From NCBI GenBank assembly GCA_030065755.1, contig JASJDA010000038.1, positions 1 to 39,414 of the forward strand: 39,414 bases of DNA. The letters are read 5' to 3'. The translations under genes were made by a program, and so were the position numbers. This DNA comes from Prochloraceae cyanobacterium. GTDB lineage: Bacteria > Cyanobacteriota > Cyanobacteriia > Cyanobacteriales > JASJDA01. Positions 7,062 through 15,730 of this stretch are shown here, piece after piece; position 1 is the first letter of the stretch; every line of letters starts with the position of its first letter. The notes under the pieces were generated by a model. The model saw only the letters and a program-made list of their open reading frames with translations, made no database searches and was not told the DNA's origin.

Positions 7062-8660
7062 ATGGGTTATACGATTACAGATAGTTGTTTTGGCTGCGGG
7101 ATTTGTGAATCAGAATGTCCGACGAAGGCCATTAAATGTGGCGATGAAAAGTATCAAATAGAAGCAAATCTCTGTAATAGTTGTCAAGGATATCATCAGG
7201 CTCCCAACTGTATAGTTAGTTGTCCAATCAGTAGTCCAATTCCCTTACATTCAAAAAAAGGCAGGTATAAAGCTGATACCAGCATAGCTACCAGTCCCGA
7301 TCTTTTTGCCAATGGAAAAAATAACCCCGTTGCTTCCTCAATACTAATTTGGGAAGGTTGCAACCTGCTAAGTTGCGCGACAACATTACCCTGGAAAACT
7401 GACAGCGAAGGCAGATTATATTATCAGCGAGAAGTAAAACAGGGAAAAGGAACAATTAAGTTTCGACTTACCGAAAGCATTAGATGGGAACCAGGGAATG
7501 TATTAGAAGGAAAAGCAGCTCTCGATGCCACAGAGAGCATAGATATTAGAGCCTCTGGTTTGCACCTGATCTATGCAGCTTATGCCACAACATTAGAGCG
7601 ACCTTGGGAACAAGAATTTACAGTTAGCGATCGGCAAATTGAGAAATATCTAGGTTTAGACAAACGCAAAGATTTAAGTAAAGCAGCCAAACTGACTCTA
7701 ATCAAAGATCTTGCCCAACAACCTTGCAAAATGGTCGCGTCGATCGACTGGCCCCAACAAGGTAAAGTTCAAGGGTTTTCCATAGCAGAAAGTCCCCTGT
7801 GGCACCTACAAAAAATTACACACCACTTCCAAGAAGATTCCCTAGGCTACAAACATCTTGTCGGTCTTACCTTTAGAGTCAAAGCTGGAGCCTGGGCGCA
7901 ATATTTCTTAAACAAGCAAGGCTATAAAGAGCGCAACGCATACTATCAGTATGGAAGTCTACCCAAATTTCTACTACAAGCAATAATGACTATTTGGCAG
8001 CAACATCAAGGAGCAGCGCGAATGATGCTTTGGTTGCTGTTTAAAACCAAAATAGGCAAACAACAGCCCATCACCGTACTAAAATTAATGCACGTCGCCT
8101 ATGGCACCAATAAAGTCAACCAAGCTTCTTTGCAAAGTGACGTAAGAAAGCGCCTGTTGCGAACCTTTGAAAGCGATCTAGAAGTCCTCAACCATTATGG
8201 AATTAAGCCCGTTTTCGATCCAGTAACTTATAAAAAAGAAATTCAACCTATGTGGGCCAAATTAGCTGCTCTTCCCGACGACGCAGACGCAGCTTTAGAA
8301 TTCTGGATTAAGGATGCAACTAGCGATCGCTCCTTGACAGATTCGAGTCCTCCAGGAAAGTGGAATATGTTGATGAAAGCTCGCATTGCTTGGTTTGAGC
8401 TTCCAGCAGATTGGGAAGAACAACTAGCCAAACTAACCACCAAAAAGCAGCGAGTCACCAGACAAGCAAAGCGCTCGAAAACAATTAAGGGACTGAGCGC
8501 CGAACAAATTTTGGCTGCTAGAAACCGTCTCGGTATTAGTCAAAGAAGCTTAGCCCAGAAGCTGGGGAAAAGTCAAAGTTGGATTAGAGATCTAGAAAAC
8601 GGTCGTTTATCTCCTAAACCCGAAGATCGAGAGTTGCTACGCAAATTGCTCAAAGTTTAA
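7062..8660 (+). CDS. cnfR: CnfR/PatB-type ferredoxin-HTH transcriptional activator
   Basis: A 532-residue protein with the layout of cyanobacterial CnfR (PatB), the activator of nif genes under low oxygen. At the N-terminus, two [4Fe-4S] motifs use C9, C12, C15, C19 (CFGCGICESECP) and C38, C41, C50, C54. A long central region without recognisable motifs follows. The C-terminus (about 478-530) is a Cro/CI-type helix-turn-helix, with LAQKLGKSQSWIRDLENG as the recognition region. The iron-sulphur clusters are thought to sense oxygen. No nif structural genes are in the window, but the neighbouring coxBAC fits a respiratory-protection locus. The intergenic region of about 280 bp upstream probably holds its promoter; I could not define an NtcA site there. 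Confidence 0.88.
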   Translation: MGYTITDSCFGCGICESECPTKAIKCGDEKYQIEANLCNSCQGYHQAPNCIVSCPISSPIPLHSKKGRYKADTSIATSPDLFANGKNNPVASSILIWEGCNLLSCATTLPWKTDSEGRLYYQREVKQGKGTIKFRLTESIRWEPGNVLEGKAALDATESIDIRASGLHLIYAAYATTLERPWEQEFTVSDRQIEKYLGLDKRKDLSKAAKLTLIKDLAQQPCKMVASIDWPQQGKVQGFSIAESPLWHLQKITHHFQEDSLGYKHLVGLTFRVKAGAWAQYFLNKQGYKERNAYYQYGSLPKFLLQAIMTIWQQHQGAARMMLWLLFKTKIGKQQPITVLKLMHVAYGTNKVNQASLQSDVRKRLLRTFESDLEVLNHYGIKPVFDPVTYKKEIQPMWAKLAALPDDADAALEFWIKDATSDRSLTDSSPPGKWNMLMKARIAWFELPADWEEQLAKLTTKKQRVTRQAKRSKTIKGLSAEQILAARNRLGISQRSLAQKLGKSQSWIRDLENGRLSPKPEDRELLRKLLKV

Positions 8661-9022
8661 GAAGGAATGGGTTTGGGGAGGTCTAAATCCTCCTCTAAAC
8701 CATTCACTATTCTCCATTGCCAAGGGGCTGTCTCTGGAAGTTTCCTCCAGAGCTTGTACGCCCTGGTGTTTCCCTTAAGTAGAGCTTGCTGAAACAAGTG
8801 ATAAAAAATCAACAAGAACTAATTGTTTTTTCAACCCAACAAAAAGGATAAGCTTTTGTTATTTTTAATAGGCAAAATATAATTTTTGATAATTAGCGAT
8901 CCCTACGGGATCCGCTTAGCGGCGCGGGAAAAACCCTAGTCTTTTCAAATAAGCATAAAAAAGACAGAAAATCTGTCTTAAAAGCTGAGAAAGATTCATT
9001 AATATTTATAATTCCATAAACA
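8661..9022. other. Gene-free region with several stem-loops and a repeat
   Basis: GGTTTGGGGAGG (8670-8681) pairs with CCTCCTCTAAACC (8689-8701), just after the cnfR stop. CTCTGGA/TCCAGAG (8732-8752) forms a perfect 7-bp hairpin inside an outer stem reaching CCAAGGGG...CCCTGG (8720-8765). GCTTGCTGAAACAAGT near 8784 resembles the end of the MITE at 386-574. GATCCCTACGGGATC near 8898 is a palindrome of a kind frequent in cyanobacterial intergenic DNA. AAGACAG/CTGTCTT (8961-8979) flanked by A/T runs may be a bidirectional terminator. Confidence 0.45.
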
Positions 9023-9190
9023 TCACATCGGCTGCCAAAGTTTATCAAAAGTTTCGCCACTGCGAGCGCCTATTTGTATGGCTAAAATTCCTGGATCATA
9101 GCGCTCAACAGCAGTCCAGACCAAGATTTTATCAATTTTGCGCCCAACATAAGTCTGATTTTCCTTTCTCTTCTTTTCTAACAAATCCAC
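9023..9190 (-). pseudogene. IS1-family transposase C-terminal (InsB-like) fragment
   Basis: A 55-codon open segment on the minus strand. It includes ENQTYVGRKIDKILVWTAVE, RYDPGILAIQIGARS and ETFDKLWQPM, which matches the DDE-domain pattern of IS1-type transposases in cyanobacteria (K-N-x-x-W-x-WTAV ... GIL ... GxRSxETFxxLW). A stop lies just upstream, and the protein ends prematurely at LWQPM. It is a decayed fragment unrelated in position to the N-terminal remnant at 223. Confidence 0.6.
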
Positions 9191-9351
9191 GTTTTATTGA
9201 GCAACGCCTGAATTCTGACTCCTTTACTGAGTAATTACGGATAGATAAATATTAATTTCAGGTAAATTGTGGTGAAATTACGGTCGATCGAATTATCTAT
9301 TAATTCTAAGATTTTATTTAGAAAGTAGTTAATTGCGATCGGTAATACATC

Positions 9352-9810
9352 ATGATGATTTTTCTGACAAGAGAAGAAGTAGGTAATATCCCTGCTTCTT
9401 CATCACAAATTGTCTTTCAAAATAAACTATTTACTAGAGGGCCAGATTTTGCTAAAAATCTTCAAGAATCTGCCCAAAAATATTGTCAAAAAAATTCCCA
9501 AAATATTACCTGTTTGCTGGTAGATAATCATTGTTATTTTTCTGTTTGGATCGAGCAAGACAAAGAAATTACCTGTCCGACAACAATAGAACCAGATTTT
9601 TTATGTTATTGTGAAGAAAGTTTAGCAAAATTTATTGGACCAATTGCTAATTTAGTTTGCCAGAACGTTCTGGAGCGCAATCCTCAAATAAGTAAAGCGG
9701 AATTTATAAATACCTTAGCTCAACAAACAATTAATTTAGAACAAGAATTTGATTTTAAGCGTCAAGTCATAGCATATGAAGATCTAAAAAAAGGCGATAT
9801 CTGTAACTAA
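9352..9810 (+). CDS. Small protein with a GPIA-type helical C-terminal domain
   Basis: A 152-residue soluble protein. The N-terminal half contains several cysteines (C44, C54 and others) and no recognised motif. The C-terminal part (about 88-128: SLAKFIGPIANLVCQNVLER, then NPQISKAEFINTLAQQ) resembles the helical domain with an (Y/F)-x-GP-x-A core that ends many cyanobacterial and myxobacterial signalling proteins (DUF8082-like). A stand-alone version is less usual. The ATG start at 9352 has another ATG directly after it. The gene stands 69 bases ahead of the lipoprotein at 9880 in the same direction. Confidence 0.6.
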   Translation: MMIFLTREEVGNIPASSSQIVFQNKLFTRGPDFAKNLQESAQKYCQKNSQNITCLLVDNHCYFSVWIEQDKEITCPTTIEPDFLCYCEESLAKFIGPIANLVCQNVLERNPQISKAEFINTLAQQTINLEQEFDFKRQVIAYEDLKKGDICN

Positions 9811-9879
9811 AAAATATCGAGGTATAGTTTACTAATAGTGCCTTGAAACAGAAAGCGCGATCGATAAGAGCGATAAAAT

Positions 9880-11289
9880 ATGAAAGTTTCTCAAATCTTC
9901 TGGCTTGCTCTTGGGGTATTTACTTTTACTCTAATTGGTTGCCAAAAACAACAAGACAAACTACAGTATCTTCAACCTTTGACCCAAGATACTAGGTTTC
10001 GAGTTTACTTCAATCAAAATCGAGCTGAAAGTGCAAACTATATCGATACTTATCGCCAAATAACTCGACCTGGAGATAATTTAGAGAAACTGATTGTTGA
10101 TGCGATATCTTCGGCGCGATCGAGCGTGGATGTTGCAGTTTTTCAATTAAACTTACCTAAAATTGCCTTAGCGCTTGCAGAACGACAGAAAGCAGGTGTT
10201 AAGGTTAGGGTAATTTTAGACAATACCAATAATAAATCTTTTAGCGATCTTTCCCAGGCTGAAATTCAGGAACTTTCTGAAAGAGAGCGCGATAGTTACA
10301 ACGAATATATATCTTTGGTAGACCTCAACGGAGACGGTGAAGTTAACCGTCAAGAAATTGACGCTCGCGATGCTTTATTAATTTTACGCAATGCAGGAGT
10401 ACCTATTATAGACGATACTGCCGATGGCTCTAAAGGTAGTGGCTTAATGCATCATAAATTTGTCATTATCGATCGAGATATACTCTTAACTGGATCGGCA
10501 AATTTTACTCTTAGCGGGATACACGGAGATTTTGCCAGACCAGAAACTAGAGGTAATGCTAATAATCTCCTCAAAATAGAAAATTCTGGCTTAGCAAGCA
10601 TATTTACCGAAGAATTTAACTTGATGTGGGGAGATGGACCAAAAGGCAAACTAGATAGTAAATTTGGTAAAGACAAACCTTATAGAGAACCTCAGCAAGT
10701 TACGATCGAAGACACTCTCATTAGGGTCCAGTTTTCTCCTACATCTGGGACAAAGCCTTGGAGTCTCAGCACTAACGCTTTAATTGGGACGACTCTACAA
10801 GAGGCTAGCAATTCTATTAATTTCGCTTTATTTGTTTTTAGCTCTCAAAAACTGGCGGATATTTTAGAAGAAATGAGTCAAGATAATGTAAAAATTAGAG
10901 GCTTAATCGATCGTAATTTTGCTTTTCGCTATTACAGTGAAGCATTAGATATGCTAGGAGTAGCTCTTAGCAACCGATGTAAATTTGAGTCTGGTAATAA
11001 TCCCTGGCAAAAACCAATTAAAACTGTTGGAATATCTCAGCTACCCCAAGGAGACAAATTACACCATAAATTTGCAGTAGTGGATGCAAAAACAGTAATC
11101 GCCGGCTCTCACAATTGGTCTGATTCGGCAAATCACGATAACGATGAAACCTTATTAACCATAGAAAGTTCTACAGTAGCAGCACATTTTGAAAGAGAAT
11201 TTGAAAGGCTGTATGAAAGTGCCGATCTCGGAATTCCTCCCTACGTAAGAAAAAAGATAAAAGAGCAGAAAAAACAATGTTCCCAATAG
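9880..11289 (+). CDS. Phospholipase-D-like lipoprotein with two HKD motifs and an EF-hand insertion
   Basis: A 469-residue member of the PLD superfamily, which act as phosphodiesterases on phospholipids or nucleic acids. It begins with a lipoprotein signal (lipobox LIGC, with Cys at about 21), so it should be anchored in a membrane, facing the periplasm. Both catalytic HxKx4D motifs are intact: H191/K193/D198 (HHKFVIIDRD) and H395/K397/D402 (HHKFAVVDAK). Between the N-terminal sheet and the first HKD motif lies a canonical EF-hand loop (D148, N150, D152, E154, E159; DLNGDGEVNRQE), which suggests calcium binding. The substrate cannot be told. The cysteine-containing stretch SNRCKFESGNN (about 366-376) precedes the second motif. 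Confidence 0.85.
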   Translation: MKVSQIFWLALGVFTFTLIGCQKQQDKLQYLQPLTQDTRFRVYFNQNRAESANYIDTYRQITRPGDNLEKLIVDAISSARSSVDVAVFQLNLPKIALALAERQKAGVKVRVILDNTNNKSFSDLSQAEIQELSERERDSYNEYISLVDLNGDGEVNRQEIDARDALLILRNAGVPIIDDTADGSKGSGLMHHKFVIIDRDILLTGSANFTLSGIHGDFARPETRGNANNLLKIENSGLASIFTEEFNLMWGDGPKGKLDSKFGKDKPYREPQQVTIEDTLIRVQFSPTSGTKPWSLSTNALIGTTLQEASNSINFALFVFSSQKLADILEEMSQDNVKIRGLIDRNFAFRYYSEALDMLGVALSNRCKFESGNNPWQKPIKTVGISQLPQGDKLHHKFAVVDAKTVIAGSHNWSDSANHDNDETLLTIESSTVAAHFEREFERLYESADLGIPPYVRKKIKEQKKQCSQ

Positions 11290-11414
11290 AGACCGTACGG
11301 GTAAAGTCTTTACAAAGTGGGAGAAATTACCTCTCTAAAGGTTCGGTTATATCCATATAGAAATCCTTCTTTAAGTTCTAAACTGTAATTGTTGCCATTA
11401 TTAACGAGTAATTT

Positions 11415-11759
11415 ATGCATATGGAAGATATCAACGATCGAAACCAAGAATTTTTCGATTTAATTAAAGATAAAAATTTATTGTGGGAATACGTTGAGTC
11501 TATGGATGAAGAAACGGCGGCTCGTCTGTCTCAACCATCTTCAGAAGCTATCCAAATTATGCACAGGGATATTGCTGAAAAATTAGGTGGTTTGCCCCCT
11601 CAATATTTTGGCATAACCATAACTACTAATAGGGAAAGTCTCAGCAAACTTCTCGCTTCTGCCATGATGAGCGGCTATTTTCTTCGTCAAGCTGAAGAAA
11701 GAATGGCATTAGAGCAACAATTTTCAATCGCACAAAGCGATCGAGACGAGCTTCAATAG
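11415..11759 (+). CDS. DUF760 family protein
   Basis: A 114-residue protein. It carries the DUF760 signature conserved in cyanobacteria and plastids: ETAARLSQPSSEAIQIMHRD, then GGLPPQYFGITITTNRESLS and LLASAMMSGYFLRQAEERM. The function of the family is not established. It has no signal peptide, so it is probably cytosolic or stromal-side. It is a single gene with its own terminator. Confidence 0.85.
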   Translation: MHMEDINDRNQEFFDLIKDKNLLWEYVESMDEETAARLSQPSSEAIQIMHRDIAEKLGGLPPQYFGITITTNRESLSKLLASAMMSGYFLRQAEERMALEQQFSIAQSDRDELQ

Positions 11760-11761
11760 TA

Positions 11762-11792
11762 TTTTTCCGCAATGGTTTTCTTTGCGGAAAAA
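11762..11792. terminator. Rho-independent terminator after the DUF760 gene
   Basis: A perfect 11-bp stem, TTTTTCCGCAA / TTGCGGAAAAA, with a 9-base loop. T and A runs on the two sides allow it to work in both directions. Confidence 0.8.
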
Positions 11793-12027
11793 TAAACAGA
11801 TAACTATAATTTCGATAATTATCACTATTAAAAGATTTGGCGACGATCGAAATATGATTTACATCACAGAAGCGAGCGCCTGATTTAATTGTAGAGCTGC
11901 GCTCGCTTCGATTTGAAAGAATATTGCTACAGTCAAGTTCGTTGTAGTTGGAGTCTAGATTACTTGAAAGTACGAGCTTAATTGGATTGAAAAACTGTCG
12001 CTTTAAATAGTTAGTAAGATTGTTAGT

Positions 12028-12303
12028 TTAAGTACTCACTTGCCATTGTAATAAAAATTGCTCTGCCCATTCGCGAGCTAATAGTTCAGCGCTTTTCTTA
12101 ATATTGTTCTTCCGCAGGAGATATTTTTGCCGATGATGGGCTAAATCGTTCAAACTACCTGCGTGAACAAAACTTTTTGGCAAGCGATCGTTCTCGAATG
12201 AATAGTTTCCTAGATGATATTCGTGGATGTTATTGCGGTTGAGCCACAGTCCCCATCCTTTGTCTGCGATGTTAAATCTTGCCAAGAACTCTTCTGTTGT
12301 CAT
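12028..12303 (-). CDS. Small conserved hypothetical protein
   Basis: A 91-residue basic protein (MTTEEFLARFNIADKGWGLW, then RQKYLLRKNNIKKSAELLAR) with no recognised domain. The start is the ATG at 12303. An ATG six bases upstream lies only one base from the AAGGAG at 12316-12311, whereas 12303 has the proper 7-base spacing. No signal peptide or membrane segment is present. The many Arg/Lys residues and conserved Trp would fit a nucleic-acid or ribosome-associated protein, but that is only a guess. Confidence 0.65.
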   Translation of the reverse strand: MTTEEFLARFNIADKGWGLWLNRNNIHEYHLGNYSFENDRLPKSFVHAGSLNDLAHHRQKYLLRKNNIKKSAELLAREWAEQFLLQWQVST

Positions 12304-12544
12304 GGCCATTCTCCTTGAAATTCAACGTTTTTCAAAACATTTCATAACTTTAATCTTATTGTTTAGTAAGTAAATTGACACGATATTTTTATGACTCGTA
12401 ATATTACTCAATAAAATTTTATCCATTTCCTATTGCTTATATAGACTAGAAGAAAATGATTTTAAAAATCTAATCTGTAGTTAAATAAAAAAAAGGTAAC
12501 CAGAGTTAGCAATGAAATAGATAAAATAGCATTACTTTGTTTAT

Positions 12545-12724
12545 TTATAATGTTTCTAATCGATCGAAAATAAGATCTAATTGCTGCATTGTAATTAATC
12601 CGTATTGCCACAAAATAATGGGTAGCTGAATCGGAGTTAAGGAATGACGACGTAGTACGAGGTTAATAGATTCAGAGGGAATTGCTAAATCTTCTTGTAA
12701 AAAAATAATCAACTGTTTTAGCAT
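12545..12724 (-). CDS. DUF2949 family small protein
   Basis: A 59-residue protein, MLKQLIIFLQEDLAIPSESI ... LPIILWQYGLITMQQLD ... FDRLETL, that matches the cyanobacterial DUF2949 pattern (helix, then LPxxLWQYGLxxLxQLxxIFDWLE). The family's function is unknown; the proteins are short and helical. It is easily missed because of its length. It is an isolated gene on the minus strand, with ATG at 12724. Confidence 0.8.
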   Translation of the reverse strand: MLKQLIIFLQEDLAIPSESINLVLRRHSLTPIQLPIILWQYGLITMQQLDLIFDRLETL

Positions 12725-13005
12725 TTTTAACTACCAAACTTATCTAAAATTAGCTTTCAATCTAGTTTTTGGGAACTAGGATGCAATATTTGTTTCTCTA
12801 TCTAAAATGCCTTTTTTTAGAGATAACTATAAATGTTAGAATTACTTGAATTGAAAAATCATGGTCGTTGTTTTTCAGTATTTATACCTAGATATTTTCT
12901 TAGATTAATAGGCAAGCAGCACTAGAGAAAAATCAGAAAAGACGGACAGCTTTTTATTAGTTAGTTTGTGTTTTTTAGCTGATTGTTACCACATGTTAAA
13001 AAATT

Positions 13006-13644
13006 TTAAGCCATGTAGGGGCAAACTGACAAGTCCCCTAGAGTAATTGTGAAACTGTTCAACTTGCCTGTAGTTACAAACTTGACGATCGCTTCGGTAG
13101 TAACTGCTACTGTCAACATCACTAGATTGCGAGCTAAAGGATAATGACAAATATCATCATTAGAGCTAGAAGGAACCCGATAAAAATCGTTCCAGATGAC
13201 CTCCGCATATTCGGAAGCCAATCCAGCGTGCAGACAGGGTATTTTAGCAGTATGGCAGTAATCTTTTACAGCTTGGCGTGCCGCGCTATTATCAAAAGCA
13301 TCAATAACCAAAGCACTGTTTTTGAGTAATTGAGAAATATTATCACCAGTGAGCTTTTTTATTTGACCTTCAACTTTAGTACCGATCGCTCGATAGAGGG
13401 AGTTAGCGAGAATTTTAGCCTTATATGCGCCTACATCCGAACGGTAGTAAGGTTGAGTAGAGAGATTGCGTTCCTCAATGCGATCGCAATCTATGACTTT
13501 AAGTTTACCAAAACCAGAACGAGCTAAATTTTCAGTCAGATTAGCGCCTATTGCACCTGCACCACATACAGTTATGGCATAGTCTTTTAGCTTTGCCATA
13601 CTTTCTGGCGATCGATATAGTTGTTCGTGGAAAAAAATAGACAT
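13006..13644 (-). CDS. ThiF/MoeB/HesA-type E1-like adenylyltransferase
   Basis: A 212-residue Rossmann-fold enzyme of the E1 superfamily, which adenylates the C-terminus of ubiquitin-like sulphur carriers or peptides. The nucleotide-binding loop GAGAIG is at 28-33, followed by the usual IDCDRIEERNLSTQPYY region, the K-aKIL helix, and LVIDAFDNSAARQAV for the second nucleotide contact. It is shorter than MoeB/ThiF (about 250) and lacks the CxxC zinc pairs of those enzymes, as in family members that work on unusual substrates. No ThiS/MoaD-like protein is adjacent. The start at 13644 is at the usual position for the family. Confidence 0.8.
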   Translation of the reverse strand: MSIFFHEQLYRSPESMAKLKDYAITVCGAGAIGANLTENLARSGFGKLKVIDCDRIEERNLSTQPYYRSDVGAYKAKILANSLYRAIGTKVEGQIKKLTGDNISQLLKNSALVIDAFDNSAARQAVKDYCHTAKIPCLHAGLASEYAEVIWNDFYRVPSSSNDDICHYPLARNLVMLTVAVTTEAIVKFVTTGKLNSFTITLGDLSVCPYMA

Positions 13645-14035
13645 TTGTACTTAGCAGTTAAATTGTACTCGCCAACTTGGCGAGCATTTTTTAACCTTGT
13701 TGTTTAGCTTTGTTGGAAAATTTAGGTAATTTTGTAGCAGTAGTGAGAAGAAAACTACTTTTTCACCGCAGCAATATTGTTGAGCTTTGACATATTTTTC
13801 ACCCTGGATTAAGGATTAGTTTTGGCTTTCTTTGTTATCTCTTATTATTGCTGTGATTTTGGAATTTGTAAGTAAGAAAAAGTTATAAAAAGTATGGAAC
13901 AAAGTTATAAAAAGTATGAAAATTCATCTTTACTATAAAAGCTTAGCGGTTTTTATAACTTATTTGATTCCTATTGCTTAAAACATAAAGATATTTGAAA
14001 TTTAATTAACGAAAGTCAAATACTTTATATATTTT
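13645..14035. other. Intergenic region with one hairpin
   Basis: CTCGCC (13668-13673) pairs with GGCGAG (13679-13684), and CATTTTTT follows on the plus strand. It looks like a terminator, but no plus-strand gene precedes it. It could instead lie in the leader of the ThiF-like gene. No coding sequence was recognised in the rest, which is AT-rich. Confidence 0.35.
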
Positions 14036-14866
14036 TTAAAAGCGTTGTTCGATAACGCCAACGAGAGATTGAAGGTCGAAATCGCGATCGAGTCCGCTAA
14101 GGCAAATGCCCGAACTAACAACAGTGAGATCGTTTTTAGAAATCGCACTAGAGTGAGATTCTCCCTCCGCAGTAGTCCATTCTACAATCCAATAATCGCC
14201 GCGATCGTTAAATTTTTGTAATTCACCTCCACCCATTTTTAAAGCATCCCCCAAACGTTTTTTATCGCGGTATTCTGGGGAGAATTCTTTAATATTGTTA
14301 GCAACTAGTTGATAAAGAGTTCGCATTTCTGGAGTCATTCCCCGAAAGCGTAAATCTTTTATTGGGGTCAACTTTGAAAGCGCAGTTTGGAGAAAATCTC
14401 CTATTTCTGGATCTGCGCGTCGATCTAAGTCCTCAAACCACCAAGAATTTCCATCCCAGCGCGCTATAATTTGCTCGAAGGCAGTACCTTCGGTAACTAA
14501 ATGCACGGGGATAGGTTTGACAGTGCCGATCCTTTGCTTGAAGTCTGCTTCACTAGAAGGGTATGCCAGCCAAGTTTTGTTTTGTAATTTGTATGCCAAA
14601 CGCAAGCGAAATGCTTTAAACTGCTCCAGATATGCTGATATTTGCGGGTAGTCAGCTTCGGAGAGCATTTTGACCGTACGATCGTCTACAGGTTGAAAAA
14701 TCCCCCAGCCTTCAAATTTACGCCCTTTGGGAGTAAAGGTATAAATAATCCCGTCTACTTTGGTGCGTACTTTTCCCCCGCGCACGCAGGGAGAAAGAAA
14801 CTCTGTAGACTGTAATTGTCGTTCTCGATCGGCTATTCGATCTAGTAAGTTAAAAATGTCACTCAT
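14036..14866 (-). CDS. Conserved hypothetical protein
   Basis: A 276-residue soluble protein without signal peptide or recognised domain. The first part has an N-terminal helix (IFNLLDRIADRERQLQ) and beta-rich tract with GIIYTFTPKGRKFEGWGIFQ. The middle holds DGNSWWFEDLDRRADPEIGD, and the C-terminus has KMGGGELQKFNDRGDYWIVE. It starts 9 bases after the stop of the second GNAT gene and is almost certainly in the same transcript (GNAT-GNAT-this gene), downstream of kptA. The function is unknown. Confidence 0.7.
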   Translation of the reverse strand: MSDIFNLLDRIADRERQLQSTEFLSPCVRGGKVRTKVDGIIYTFTPKGRKFEGWGIFQPVDDRTVKMLSEADYPQISAYLEQFKAFRLRLAYKLQNKTWLAYPSSEADFKQRIGTVKPIPVHLVTEGTAFEQIIARWDGNSWWFEDLDRRADPEIGDFLQTALSKLTPIKDLRFRGMTPEMRTLYQLVANNIKEFSPEYRDKKRLGDALKMGGGELQKFNDRGDYWIVEWTTAEGESHSSAISKNDLTVVSSGICLSGLDRDFDLQSLVGVIEQRF

Positions 14867-14875
14867 GGCAATAAA

Positions 14876-15730
14876 CTATAACGGTTGCGAATTAGTTTTA
14901 AAGCGATACTCATCCCAATCGCATACAGGTTGATAGCCGATTGCCTGATAAATATGATTAGAGGTAGGATTGGCTAGATCGGTGAATAAAAAACAGTAAC
15001 GACAGCCTCTATCTAATAATATTTGACTCACAGCCGTAACGCTCGCACTAGCGTAACCTTTTCTGCGATATTCTGGTGCGGTATATACTGGACCAATCAA
15101 TGCAGCATTAGGGCTGACTTTCGTACCACCCACCACAGATACAGGTATCTCATCTTGCCAAAAATAGAGACTTTTTCGACCTAAATAGCGCTCGACAGCT
15201 AGTTCAATATTTTGCTGAGTAGCTCCTGCTGTTTCTATTTGAAAGGCTTCGAGCCAATTGATTAATAAAGGGCAATCGCTTTCGTTAGCAGGACGAAGAT
15301 AACCTGGTATTTTAGTAATGGGCTGTACCTCATCCAGTTGATAAGTACGAAATTGCATCGACAATTCGTAAGATTGACCTGTTAAAGTTTGCCATTGTCT
15401 AGCAAAACTTTCTGTCTCTACTTTTAGACCCCTAACTCCAGGAATTGTTTCGCCATTTTTATACAAATCTCCAGCAATTATATCCAATGCCTTTAAATCT
15501 CCTATCTTGGAAACCATTAGATTGCTAGGTGGGATTCTGATAGCAACTGCAACTATATCTCCTTCTGCTTCTACTGTGACTGAGTAGGGTTGAGAATTGT
15601 ACGCTTTTGGATTGCGAATTAAGGTACTAACGATTCTCAATAGCAAGCAATGGTGAGATTCGTGTTGAAGTAAATATTCCGTGACTCGATCGTAAAATTT
15701 ATCTGTATCTTCAAACCGATTTAGTTTCAT
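14876..15730 (-). CDS. GNAT-family N-acetyltransferase, second tandem copy
   Basis: A 284-residue protein. The C-terminal half (about 150-278) is a GNAT domain with the acetyl-CoA-binding motif A, APEYRRKGYASASVTAVSQI, and the motif B/C tract YCFLFTDLANPTSNHIYQAI followed by GYQPVCDWDEYRF. The N-terminal half (MKLNRFEDTDKFYDRVTEYL) is a second, degenerate GNAT-like half. Close homologues acetylate small amines or peptides; the substrate is not deducible. Its ATG overlaps the stop of the upstream copy (TAATG), so the pair is translationally coupled. Confidence 0.88.
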   Translation of the reverse strand: MKLNRFEDTDKFYDRVTEYLLQHESHHCLLLRIVSTLIRNPKAYNSQPYSVTVEAEGDIVAVAIRIPPSNLMVSKIGDLKALDIIAGDLYKNGETIPGVRGLKVETESFARQWQTLTGQSYELSMQFRTYQLDEVQPITKIPGYLRPANESDCPLLINWLEAFQIETAGATQQNIELAVERYLGRKSLYFWQDEIPVSVVGGTKVSPNAALIGPVYTAPEYRRKGYASASVTAVSQILLDRGCRYCFLFTDLANPTSNHIYQAIGYQPVCDWDEYRFKTNSQPL

